Assembly (NCBI GenBank): GCA_015039465.1
Contig: MU130557.1
Coordinates: forward strand, 72,259-136,258
DNA length: 64,000 bases
Direction: 5' to 3'
From: Phlegmacium glaucopus
Taxonomy: Eukaryota; Basidiomycota; Agaricomycetes; Agaricales; Cortinariaceae
This document shows positions 23,324-32,942 of this stretch, piece by piece; the first letter of the stretch is position 1; every line of letters starts with the position of its first letter. The notes beneath the pieces are model-generated. The model was not told the DNA's origin, did not search any database, and saw only the letters and a list, made by a program, of their open reading frames with translations. The translations under genes and the position numbers were made by a program.

Positions 23324-25388
23324 GGATAGAGCATCAGATTGGATCATTTTGTTTCCGGGTAAATGGATGAGATTGACATTGAATTCTGAAAGGAATAGTG
23401 ACCATCGAGCTTGTCGTCTGTTCAGTTTCTGTGCGGTTCTGTAGTAAGTCAGATTCTTGTGATCGGAATAGACTGTCGTTGTGTGTTCAGATCCTAGGAT
23501 ATAATGTCTCCAGTCGGTTAAAGCTTGTATGATTGCTAGGAGTTCGCAATCATAGATTTCATAATTTCGTTCAGTAGGGGAAAAGCTTTTTGATAAAAAG
23601 GCTACAGGGTGTCGGTCTCCATTCATGTCTGTCTGTGTAAGGACTGCGCCTGATGTGTATTTCGAAGCATCGGATTCAATTTGGAAAGGTCAATTCGGAT
23701 CAGGCATTCGTAAGACCAGTTCTTCGGTAGAGCGTTGTTTCAGGAGTTCAAATGTTTCTTGACATTTATCAGTCCATTCGAAGGGTGCATCTTTCTTCAA
23801 AAAATTATTCAATGGTTGACATAAGTCAGAGAAGTGTCAGATGAATCGTCGGTAAAAGTTTCCAAATCCTAAAAAGGATCGTACTTCTTTCACGGATGTA
23901 GGAGTCGGCCAGTCTCGGATACCCTTAAGTTTGGTTGGGTCCATGGAGATCTTGCCATCTTCAATGATCATTCCTAAGTATTCCACTTTCTTCTTGTTGA
24001 ATTCACATTTCTTTGGTTTCAAGTAAAGATCGTTTTCCCGTAGATGTTGTAGGACTTTCTTCGTAATTTCTTCGAGATCTTTTTCGTTCTTTGCAAAGAT
24101 TAAGATGTTGTCCATGTATACAATGATGTAGTCGCCTTCGATAAGATCTTCGAAAATAGAATCCATCATTGCTTGAAATGTTGCTGGTGAGTTGCACATT
24201 CCAAAGAACATTACAGTTGGTTTGAATAGTCCTCAATTCATTTTGAACGCGGCTTTCCATTCGTCTCCTTTGGCAATCCAGACATTATTGTAACCCCTAA
24301 GGACGTCAAACTTAGTGAAGCAAGTTGCGCCTTTGAGTTTGTCCATGATCTCGGTGATAAGCGGGAGTGGATAAGCATTCTTGATCGTGTGATTGTTCAA
24401 ATATCGATAATCTTGACAGGGTCGAAGTTTTCCGTCTTTCTTGGATACAAAGAAAAGGGTGAAGCCATCAGGGAATGTGATTTCCAAATATAACCGCGGT
24501 TAAGGTTTTCTTTGAGGAATTTGTCCAGTTCGATTTGTTCTGCCGGTTTAAGGTTGTACGTTTTGAAAGATTTTGGTTCAAAGTCTGGTTTCATTTTGAT
24601 CTTGTGATCCCAGGGTCGTTCATCGGGAAATCTATCTGCCTTTTTCTCATCAAATACATCTAAGTATTCATGATATTCGGGTGGTACTATTTCTTCGACC
24701 GGGACGTCAGGCTTGATGTCGTATTTCATAGCCAGGTTTTGTGAAGCAGAGGTTTTCACATTGATCCAATATTTGTTGTCCATTTTGCCATTGATAAAAG
24801 CAACGAGTACTGATATTTCATCATTGTCAGTGGGGTTCTGTGTTTGATTAAGATGTTCTTCTATATTGTCTTCATCTTCAACAGTGGTCGGTTTAGAGGG
24901 TGTCCTAAAAATCAGTTTCAGTGGTTGTTCTTCTTTCGTTTGTTCAGGTTTGCGCCATGTGAGGGTTTCTTTCTTCCAGTTTATTTCGGGATTGTTTTCT
25001 TTGAGCCAGGTTGCTCCAAGAATAATCTTGTGTTTCCCTAATCCTGTGACTAAAAGTTGATTCATCTTCTTTCGTCCAAGAACATTGATCTCGAGGTTTA
25101 CGTAATGTTTGATCGTGCCTCGTTTGTTCAGGGTACCATCGACGTTAAAAACTTTGATGGGAAATTTTAAGGTTTTGATCGTAAACTTTTGTGTTCGCAC
25201 AAAATTCTGGTCGATGAATTTTCCGTCTGTGCCAGAGTCGATAAAAGCTTGTTCGATGATTTCCGGATCTTCTTGCATTTTGCTCGTTATAGAAATAGGT
25301 ATTTTCATTCAGTGAATATTTAAACGAGGTACTAAGCAATTAGATATGGATAGCGTGGGAGAAACTGACATCGATTCAGTTCTCCTCA
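23324..25388 (-). pseudogene. Protease, reverse transcriptase and RNase H (pol 5' part), broken
   Basis: Protease motif AFIDSGTDG lies near 25225-25250, followed by ILGATWLKEN. Reverse transcriptase starts near 24600 ([41 protein letters not shown]) and RNase H is at 23400-23680 ([20 protein letters not shown]). One base is missing near 24455 in the run before FVSKKDG. The catalytic YMDD box reads YMDN (24107-24118), a GAC-to-AAC change. TGA stops at 25309, 24233, 23837, 23690, 23321 and 23318 all fit an original CGA. The reading frame begins at an ATG overlapping the gag stop (25386-25389). Confidence 0.9.
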
Positions 25389-26396
25389 TTGAAAATCCTC
25401 ATGGTCTTCGACTTCTACTATCTTCTCATCTTTGTTGATGCCGAGTTGAAGGTTGGTGAGTTTTTCATGTTCGTCTCGGGATAATCCTTTGATCAAGGAG
25501 TGGATGTCTTTGACCGAGAGTTTCTTTTGGTCATTTCGGTAGTTCGAGGGTCCTTGGCTTTTGTTCCCTTGGTATCCTCCCTTCTTCTCTTTGCAGTCTC
25601 TGGAAATGTGACCAGGTTTGTCGCATTTGAAACAGAGGCCTTTGCGCATGTACTCTCCTCGCTTCTCGTAACTCATTGCATCAACGTCCATGGCGTCAGG
25701 ATTGTTTTGTCTGTTGTTGGAGGACCAATTCCTCCCCTCGTATTTTGGCTTTTCTTCTCTGTATACTGGGTCATAGGGTTTCTTGTTCGGTTGTTCTGAT
25801 GACAAAATTGCCATCGCGAATCGGTATTGTGAATTGTATTGAATCACTCTGTTTTTCCAGCCTTTGATAGTCATAGGGACGTCAAGGGATAGTAAGATTT
25901 TTCGTGTCAGAGATGGATTCAAAAAATTTTGGAACATGTGGATCAAATGAATGTTGTCTGATTCGGTTTTCTCTTCAAGTCTGGCTTGTCTTGTTAATAA
26001 GGAGAATTTGGTGGAAATTTGTTCGGCTGACTTCTTTCCTTGTCTCAGGAGGGTCAGTTTGTGCATCGCATCTTGGGTTCGGTTTGCTTCTTTGAATTGT
26101 TCAGCGATGATTTTGTAGAAGGTGGCGAGAGTTGGGAGAACGATGTCTCCTTCTGCATTTGTGATACTGTCGATCCAAGTTTCTTTCCATTGACCTGCTT
26201 CTCCATCGTTCATGAAGGACAAGATGAATGCAATTTTCGGGCCATCGGCGAAGTAGACTTTGTCATTGACTGATAGGTAAATTTTGCATTCTTGGAGGAA
26301 TGTTTTGACTTTGCGTCTGTCGCCGGAAAAGGGCGTCGGTTTGTTGATGTTCAATTCTTTCGGGACATGGGGAGTGGTAGACGATTCTCCAGCCAT
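25386..26396 (-). CDS. Gag of the Ty3/gypsy element
   Basis: 336 aa from MAGESSTTPHV. Residues 15-200 form a retrotransposon gag capsid-like domain (FSGDRRKVKTFLQECKIYL … LRQGKKSAEQISTKF). A single zinc knuckle, CFKCDKPGHISRDC, lies near residue 260 in a basic region. The frame is intact, unlike pol. The upstream ORF extension to 26414 has only a TTG start, so the ATG at 26396 is preferred. Confidence 0.92.
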   Translation of the reverse strand: MAGESSTTPHVPKELNINKPTPFSGDRRKVKTFLQECKIYLSVNDKVYFADGPKIAFILSFMNDGEAGQWKETWIDSITNAEGDIVLPTLATFYKIIAEQFKEANRTQDAMHKLTLLRQGKKSAEQISTKFSLLTRQARLEEKTESDNIHLIHMFQNFLNPSLTRKILLSLDVPMTIKGWKNRVIQYNSQYRFAMAILSSEQPNKKPYDPVYREEKPKYEGRNWSSNNRQNNPDAMDVDAMSYEKRGEYMRKGLCFKCDKPGHISRDCKEKKGGYQGNKSQGPSNYRNDQKKLSVKDIHSLIKGLSRDEHEKLTNLQLGINKDEKIVEVEDHEDFQ

Positions 26397-26580
26397 TGTT
26401 TCATTCAGTTTCAATTTGTCTGTTTGTAGAAGTGTAGAAGTCCTTGCTCTATCTTCTTATACTGGATCAAGTATTTAACTTTTCACAGTATTCGTTCGGA
26501 TCGGTTCGTCGGTGTTTTGGTTTTTGGGTTCGGCTAGATATAACCAACGCTTCTTGGAAGAGAGCGTGTAGAAATACTGT

Positions 26581-26592
26581 AGCTAATTCTTT
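26581..26592 (-). promoter_or_regulatory. Primer-binding site, self-priming type
   Basis: Directly next to the 5' LTR the element strand reads AAAGAATTAGCT. It has no TGG start expected of a tRNA primer site. Eleven bases (AAGAATTAGCT) are perfectly complementary to the LTR segment AGCTAATTCTT at 26766-26776 (element strand), which lies about 35 nt downstream of the LTR TATA box and so near the predicted RNA 5' end. This is the arrangement of Tf1/sushi-type self-priming. Confidence 0.75.
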
Positions 26593-27004
26593 TGTTACAA
26601 CTTTGAATGGCTCAGAAGCTTCTGGCCGTAAACAGTCGTATAAGAGATCATTTGTTTGTTTGTTTGTTCGATGAGCTCAAAAGAATTACTAAGAGATAGT
26701 TCTCGAAGCAGAGTCTTAGGAGTTTTGAGGAAGTTTGAGAGTGAAGCAACCAGCGGTAGATTCTCAAGAATTAGCTAGGGTTACATCGAGTAGTAAATAC
26801 AGTATTTATAGATAAAAGGAAGGGTCATGCATATGATGAAATGAGCGCATGTAAGTGAGTGTGCATATGTATAAATAGATGAAACATATGAAAAGGAAGA
26901 GGAAAGCATGTGGGTGCGGAGATGAAAGGAATGTATAAGATGCATGTAGGTGAAATGGGCATGTGTTCGGTGGAGATAAGGAAAAGAAAAAGAAGTTCGT
27001 AACA
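26593..27004 (-). repeat. 5' LTR of the Ty3/gypsy element
   Basis: 412 bp. On the minus strand a TATA box (TATAAATA, 26803-26810) precedes the segment AGCTAATTCTT at 26766-26776, the likely 5' end of the transcript. Most differences from the 3' LTR are transitions. Confidence 0.93.
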
Positions 27005-27009
27005 GATAG

Positions 27010-27215
27010 AATGGTGGAAGACATTGTGAGTAAGATGAGTGATGAGGATGATAACGTCAAATGAATGATTTTATTGACCAGGAACATGATTCAGGGCCGC
27101 TTCCAAAACAGGCAAGTGAATTCAAAGTCCGCTTATTTAAATATTTTCATGATGGCAACTTTTAAGCTTTTTACCCATGCTACCAATCAGTATTGGTGTG
27201 CGATACCGCCATCCA
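27010..27215 (-). repeat. 1.3-kb repeat, copy 2, right part
   Basis: Continues the repeat interrupted by the Ty3/gypsy element and matches 17140-17330 (CAATCAGTATTGGTG shared). Similarity ends near 27215. Confidence 0.65.
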
Positions 27216-28755
27216 TTAGTCAGTAGTTTTATACATGTGTGTTCCCAGGTAGATACCTACCACACATTCCTCATGGAATGTGTGTTCTATTTCTACTTTA
27301 CTTACATATGATTATTATCAAAGCCAAGGGTAGTTACCTTGGTCCTCTTGTATATTAGGTAGCAGGTGTTGTCTGTAGATGACACCTTTGTATAAACTTG
27401 GTTACTGGCAGCATCCTCTTCTCTAAGTCTATGGTTGTCTTTGGCAATAGTAAATGTCCCCTAACAAGCTCCCCTTATTGAGAAAATTGCAAAATACTTT
27501 CCTGGATGCAGTGGTTAAAGGTTCTCTAGCAAAATTCATAAATTCTAAGGGACTCCCAGGGCCTCCTGATGTGATTTAATCCAGATGGTCAATGCACGAG
27601 GATACACTAAAGGTGTCCTGAGCAAATGTGTGACACTCAAAGTTTTATCTATGCTGTCCTAGGTTGTCCTGAGGTGTCCTTGGATAAGTGTGTAACACTC
27701 AAATTTTACCTGTGCTGCTCTAGGATGTCCTGGGATGTCCTGGGTAGTGATGTGACACTAACAAATTACCCAAGGCTACCTAGGGCCAAAATCAATTTTC
27801 CTGATGCGGTGATCTATAAGTCAGAACTCCATTCCATCTTTATTGTGTTGAGTGACTCTTTGACCACACTAACTCTTCTCAAATTGATCCCTGTTTTCTT
27901 CTGGACTGTATAGGGGCCATCCATAGATCTCATCAATATATTCAACATATCTCACACTGAGTTTTTCAAGCACAATACTTTCTACTTTCAATGAGACTGG
28001 GGTTTTAAACACTATCCCTAGAGTATATAAACCCCCCATGATTCCACCTTTTTTACTTCCTACATTACTTTAGTATCAAACCATTTTTTATAGACTTGTC
28101 TAAATAGCCAGTTTGTAAGGCTGGAAAGACTGGTCCTTGCTCAGTCATTAATTTTTTCAAATCCTGATGGACTGAAGTCTGAAGACCATACCTTGGTTAC
28201 AGTCTTCATCAGTCTTGACTCCAACTCTTTAAACTTTATGGTCCTGATCAATTAGCATCTGGTCCAGCCTAGTCTTTTCCAGCCTTCAAGTTGTACTGGA
28301 CCTTCAAGCATATTGCATATATATACATATGCAAAACTACCAAGGATCATCAACACAACACCTAGTTACAAGTCCTATTTATAGGACTGGTTCTATTATT
28401 GATCTGGATGGGCCAAAAATTTGGCTGGTGTAACACTCAACTTTCTGGCAGACACCAAATTCCACAGAATTCAACATTCACCACAGTCATCTTAGCATGC
28501 ACCTTTTTAGATTTTCAACCATCATGTGCAAATCTACTCAAAGCCAAACAAACTCAATGTGTCATAATTATATCATATATAAGTGTAATTTACTCTGACA
28601 TTTGCAAGAGAGGGAAAAAATTTTGAGATTAAGATAGAAATCAGGGATGTAATACAAAGAAAAAAATTTGCAATCCATATCTGTGTCCACTTTAAATGAT
28701 AAAATAAAATAAATGGACTTGTAAATGCCATGCAAAGCAATGGCCCTCAAGCAAA
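27216..28755. other. Gene-free repeat-rich stretch
   Basis: No gene. 27600-27760 holds about two to three diverged copies of a 65-bp unit containing TGTGACACTCAAA and GTCCTGAGGTGTCC. TGTCCCCTAACA at 27456-27467 resembles the end of the solo LTR at 20259. The block near 28300-28365 recurs at 59145-59205. Confidence 0.4.
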
Positions 28756-29092
28756 GTTGATTCAGATATCCTCCAGCCTACTAACCCCCCTACATCACAT
28801 GGCAGCAACCACAATTGTTTTCATGTTCAGTCCTTGACTGTTGCTGTTCCACTGAAACCTCAGAGATATTGCATCTCTATGGAAGGTTCAGTATTTAAAT
28901 TAAATACAGAGAGGACAAATAAACAAACCAAGATATAAGATTTTATTGCTGCAACAGTTGCTTCTGAACTGCAACCATAAAACAGCTTATCTTGCAAACT
29001 GGAGGGAATTTGATGACTTTGTAAGAGAAATGCAAGGTCCATTGATGGAGATGCCCTGAGAAGGCAATCTGGAAGGCATGAAAAAGCACATG

Positions 29093-31395
29093 CTAAAAAT
29101 TCATCTTTTGTGAGACCTCTCTCTGAATCTTGTGATGCAGTATTGGAATAAACTCCAAGCCTGCAGGGTAATTAATACAGTTAGAAAGAGACCCTGTAAG
29201 TGATAAAAGTAAAACATACACAGAAGGTCCAAAAAGGGGTTTGGCAAATGTTGTTGCAAGAGCTTCAAATTTATTGCCATCAACATAGAGTTCTTTAGAA
29301 CGTGTAGGATCACCCAAGAATTCTAATAAGAGGAGGGAATATGGATTTGATAAAAAAGTACGATGAAAGGCTCTGGACCATGCAATGGAAGAGTCTGGAT
29401 CCAAGTCCATCACAAGGATTTGCTGAATAGTTTGATGATATATGAGGAATTCAGGAAGCATCACAGCAGTTAACAGCAGTTGTGCAGCTTGCACCAGAGT
29501 TGACTCATTTGAGCAAGTCATGAAAAACACAAGTTCAGACTTCAGATACTCATCCAAAGCTGGAAGGTGATGAGAATACAGATTTGTTCCAGAAGGATGG
29601 TTGTGTGACTATATTAATTTGAACAACATCTGCATGAGTTATATTTGAAAATGTGAAGCAATCACATACATGTTCTTTGAGCCAATCAAATACATCATAA
29701 ATAGACAGGCCAAACTCTTTCCGGAAGACAAAGGTGGCCAGGAAGTGGTGAAAATCAAATCCACAGATGCCATCCAGTAGTTCAGGTGTTGGAGAAGAAA
29801 GTGGGCAGTGCATTGTAAATGCTGAAGCAGAGTAGTAATCCATATCTTATAAGTAGGGATGTGAGTATGAAAGGAGGATAAGTTATTTGTTCAAAATATG
29901 ACCTTCAAGTGTAGAGGGATCCATCTTTGAGAGATGCTTCAAGAAGTACTGGGTTAAATTTGCATGTGCATTACCTGCATCAATGTAGAACTTCACAGAT
30001 CGTGATTTATCCAAAAGAAAATCCGCCAACGAAGCATGATAGATGCGAATCTGAGACAACTTCCTATCGGTGGAAGGCGGTGGCACATCCATGATGGAGT
30101 GTAGGTCACTGAATATGATATGGGCATCTCCGTGACGGAGGAAGAAAAGTTTTTCAAGAAGTTCGGCAGTTAACGGTATGATGCTCTGCTTCAGCACAAG
30201 CAAACTTAAGATCTCCAATGCCCTATTGATATCTTTGACTTTTGAGAATATGTGAATGTAAAGCGCGTCCAGTTCGGCGAATGGCGTATCGACCCCCGGA
30301 TTGGAAAGACCGAAGATAATATCTAGTCTGTCAGTAGGTCGGTGATAAGGGGAGTCAAGGTATTTCATGACTGTAGAAGCATAAATGAACTGTCCAGATG
30401 ATTTTTGTACAAGGCGAATGATCTCGGAATCTGATGGCCATCCTGGAGGAAGAAGGTTGCGTAAGGGATGATTCTGCTTGATTTCGTCAAATTTTGATTG
30501 GAAAAACAGCTTGATATCCTTATCGGGACAATAAGAATCATCTAACGCTAGCTGTCTCGTCATTGAATGTAAGGGTTCCGCATTGAAGGTGTCTCGGATT
30601 ATCTGTTCAGGACGGCTGGCGACGAGGAATGATAGTGGAAGAGGGATCTCTTGAACAGCTGTAGCGAGGGCTGATATGACGTAGCGTTGGACTTTTGGAG
30701 TGCCACATTCATCGAGACCGTCAATGATGATGACTTTTGGACCTGAATGAAGGGACATTGCATCCTTTTTGTCCAACAACGCGCGGCGTAAAGGGTCAAC
30801 CATCAAACTGCGGATCTGTGCCTCTAGTGAACGGGAAAGAACCAACGGGTCTCGCTTTATTGTGTCTTCGACGTATTTACGAATAGGGGGTATAGACAGA
30901 CAGAGTTGATATACAAGGGTAGGAATGAGACGGGATTCGTCGTTGCGACCGACAGCTGTGCGAGAAAAGAAGAAACTGGCGGCGAGAATGTTTGCATCGT
31001 GGCATAATTCAGCGATAGACTGTGCGATGGCAGATTTACCTGCGCCAGCAGGACCATAGAGCCACATGAAGAAGAATATCTTGTGTAGATCGTTTATCCA
31101 GGTCATGATGTGTTGGAGAACGGCGACACGCGTGGAAGGGTGACATTTTGGAGGATCGTATCTTTCAGAAGAATTGTGGAAAGCGCCCGGGGCAATAGAA
31201 CTGCTGAGTAAGTCCATGCCTAGTAGTAGTAGTGGTATGGAGTTTCTTGAATACTTAGAGCACTATCAATGAGTTGTAATACTCACCTTTTCGCCGTTCG
31301 GTTGTACTATTACTAATGTATGTCAAATCTCCTTGCGCAGCCATATAAGTGCCTCCCATAAATGAAGCATTCTTGAGGTTGGATAACATTGCCAT
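29093..31395 (-). CDS. NACHT-domain NTPase, NLR-like
   Basis: Four exons: 31287-31395, 29903-31219, 29670-29845, 29093-29608, totalling 2118 nt and 705 aa. Exon 1 encodes a short Asn/Gly-rich leader (NASFMGGTYMAAQGDLTYIS) typical of the position before fungal NACHT domains. Then PPKCHPSTR, the P-loop GPAGAGKSAIAQS (about residue 88), Walker B VIIIDGLDECG (about 200), the ASRPE motif (about 240) and a helical region ending at about residue 475. The C-terminal part (exons 3-4) has no WD40, ankyrin or TPR repeats. Fungal NACHT proteins are implicated in self/non-self recognition and programmed cell death; that role is inferred from the family. The 3' end is duplicated at 59212-60015. The start ATG is the first in the open exon-1 frame that keeps the leader; an upstream start is possible. 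Confidence 0.85.
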
Positions 31396-31609
31396 GGCTC
31401 GAACTCTGGCGTAAGGGCCCCGCTTAAAATATATAGGCCTCTGGGTAATGAAGAATTCTTGTAACGAGGTGGAGGAGTTGGCGGTCCAAGAGTGGAGATA
31501 TCGGATCAGTACCGTGTTTCCAATCAAGGCCGGGTTCGGCATTGTTTGCAACAATCGTTGGAAGGAGAGATAGTCGAGAGACAACACTACAATGCGTTTT
31601 GAGAATCTG

Positions 31610-32100
31610 AAGATGCACTCTTCCGAGTCTTCGTACGTCGTTACCGCTTCCCGTCTAGATATTAAAACCCATCTCCTAAGACCTCCGGATCTACCGGAAA
31701 CCCCAAGGGTGTGGTTCATACCATGAGAGGGTATCTTTTGTGTGCTGCAATGACTGAAATATGTATTCGATGTTCATTCGGATGACAAGTTCCCTTGCAT
31801 GGCTGATGTAGATTGGATCACGGGCCACACGTATGTATTCACTCTTGTATCCCGCAAGCCAAATGTGACAATCTTGTGTAAAGATACATCGTCTACGGAC
31901 ACCTCGCAAACGACGTGAGCGCCACCGTCTTCGAATATACGCCTACATATCCTCTCTCGTTATTGGGAAACAGTCACGAAACACAAATTGACTCAATTCT
32001 ATTTTGCTCCCACTGCCATGCGTTGACTTGGAGAGGAACATGTTAAGGGTCACGATTTGAGCAGTTTGCACGTTCTTGTTAGTGTTGGAGAGCCTATCTA
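31610..32100 (+). pseudogene. Acetyl-CoA synthetase pseudogene, left part
   Basis: Matches the intact gene from about 56155 to 56666: end of exon 3, intron, exon 4 (TSGSTG-PKGVVHT coding), the next intron and most of exon 5. It has a stop or frame damage near 31722 (HT-M-R), substitutions in the intron border and further indels near 32010. Homology starts near 31610, so the 5' part of the gene was never duplicated or is lost. It ends at the Plavaka insertion. Confidence 0.85.
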
Positions 32101-32250
32101 CAGTAGAAGTTTTCATAATGCATAACGTCATGATGCATAAATCTATTAATGCATAGGTCTGGCGTCGGAACCACCATGGGACGCAGGGAAATGGGGTGCA
32201 TATTGCATAATGCATAATGCATAGGCCTGGGGACCCCAATATGCATTATC
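32101..32250. repeat. Left terminal inverted repeat and subterminal repeats
   Basis: After the terminal 20-26 bp, ATGCATAA / TGCATTA-type motifs recur about eight times (32117-32250). Such arrays in CACTA elements are transposase-binding sites; here that is inferred from position. Confidence 0.75.
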
Positions 32251-32411
32251 GGAGTAGGTGGGAATTTTGTTTGTACTGATGAATGGCGACGACATAGGGT
32301 CGGGAACGCCACCAGCTGCTTGCAATTTATTAGAATAATGCTTAACTTAACAGGGTATGGTACTAAGGGTGGAATGACAGAATTTTCCTCATAAAAAGTC
32401 GAGCGAACACT

Positions 32412-32678
32412 ATGGATACAAAGTCGATGGAAATATCTGCTGGTCCTGAACCCACCCGTAAACAGGCTCGCGCAAAAGCAAAACCTTACATACGAAAGCC
32501 TAAGGCTCTGTTAAAAAGAATACTATCATGCATAGTTGCCTGTGGTGAAGTCATCAAACTTGATGATTCGGACTCGGAGTATCATCAGCAAAAAGGTCCA
32601 ATAGATAAATTGCCTTGTGAGTCAAGCCCGGATATGGAATCGTTCCAGGCCGCTAGTATGTGCGTGAGACTCGGGTAG
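32412..32678 (+). CDS. Small basic/acidic ORF inside the Plavaka element
   Basis: 88 codons from MDTKSMEISAGPEP. A Lys/Arg-rich segment (RKQARAKAKPYIRKPKALLK) is followed by an acidic LDDSDSE segment. It lies between the left terminus and the transposase 3' end, on the opposite strand. No homolog recognised. It could be a third gene of the element or chance. Confidence 0.35.
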   Translation: MDTKSMEISAGPEPTRKQARAKAKPYIRKPKALLKRILSCIVACGEVIKLDDSDSEYHQQKGPIDKLPCESSPDMESFQAASMCVRLG

Positions 32679-32942
32679 GTGCTGGCTATGTTCATGGAAT
32701 AAATGTAGTCGCATAGTATTAGTATAAAATCTTTGTAGTCCTCACATGCTGCTGAGATCTGCCTCAAGTCATATAATTGGCATTGCATGCATTTTATCAA
32801 CCATGTTTTGTGCATCGGATGGGCCGTAAAACCTCAATGTATTCTAGCGAAATTGAGTACAATTACTGAAACATAACCTGATGCAGCGAACTGTTCATGA
32901 ATGAATGCCCGGCACCATGTAATTCAAGTGAAGAAATCTATT

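Larger units (their letters stand above)
20467..27004 (-). mobile_element. Ty3/gypsy chromovirus, full-length but inactivated
   Basis: A 6538-bp LTR retrotransposon transcribed leftwards. LTRs of 412 bp lie at 26593-27004 (5') and 20467-20878 (3'), both TGTTAC…GTAACA, differing at about 13 positions. The target duplication GATAG is at 20462-20466 and 27005-27009. Order along the element: gag, protease, reverse transcriptase, RNase H, integrase with C-terminal chromodomain, then two extra ORFs. Seven TGA stops, one frameshift and a mutated catalytic Asp in reverse transcriptase make it non-autonomous today. It is inserted in the second 1.3-kb repeat. Confidence 0.95.

Noticed and set aside
31396..31719. 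Upstream extension of NACHT exon 1 as coding
   Set aside because: The frame is open but overlaps ACS-derived pseudogene sequence at its far end and shows no conserved motif, so the ATG at 31395 was preferred.
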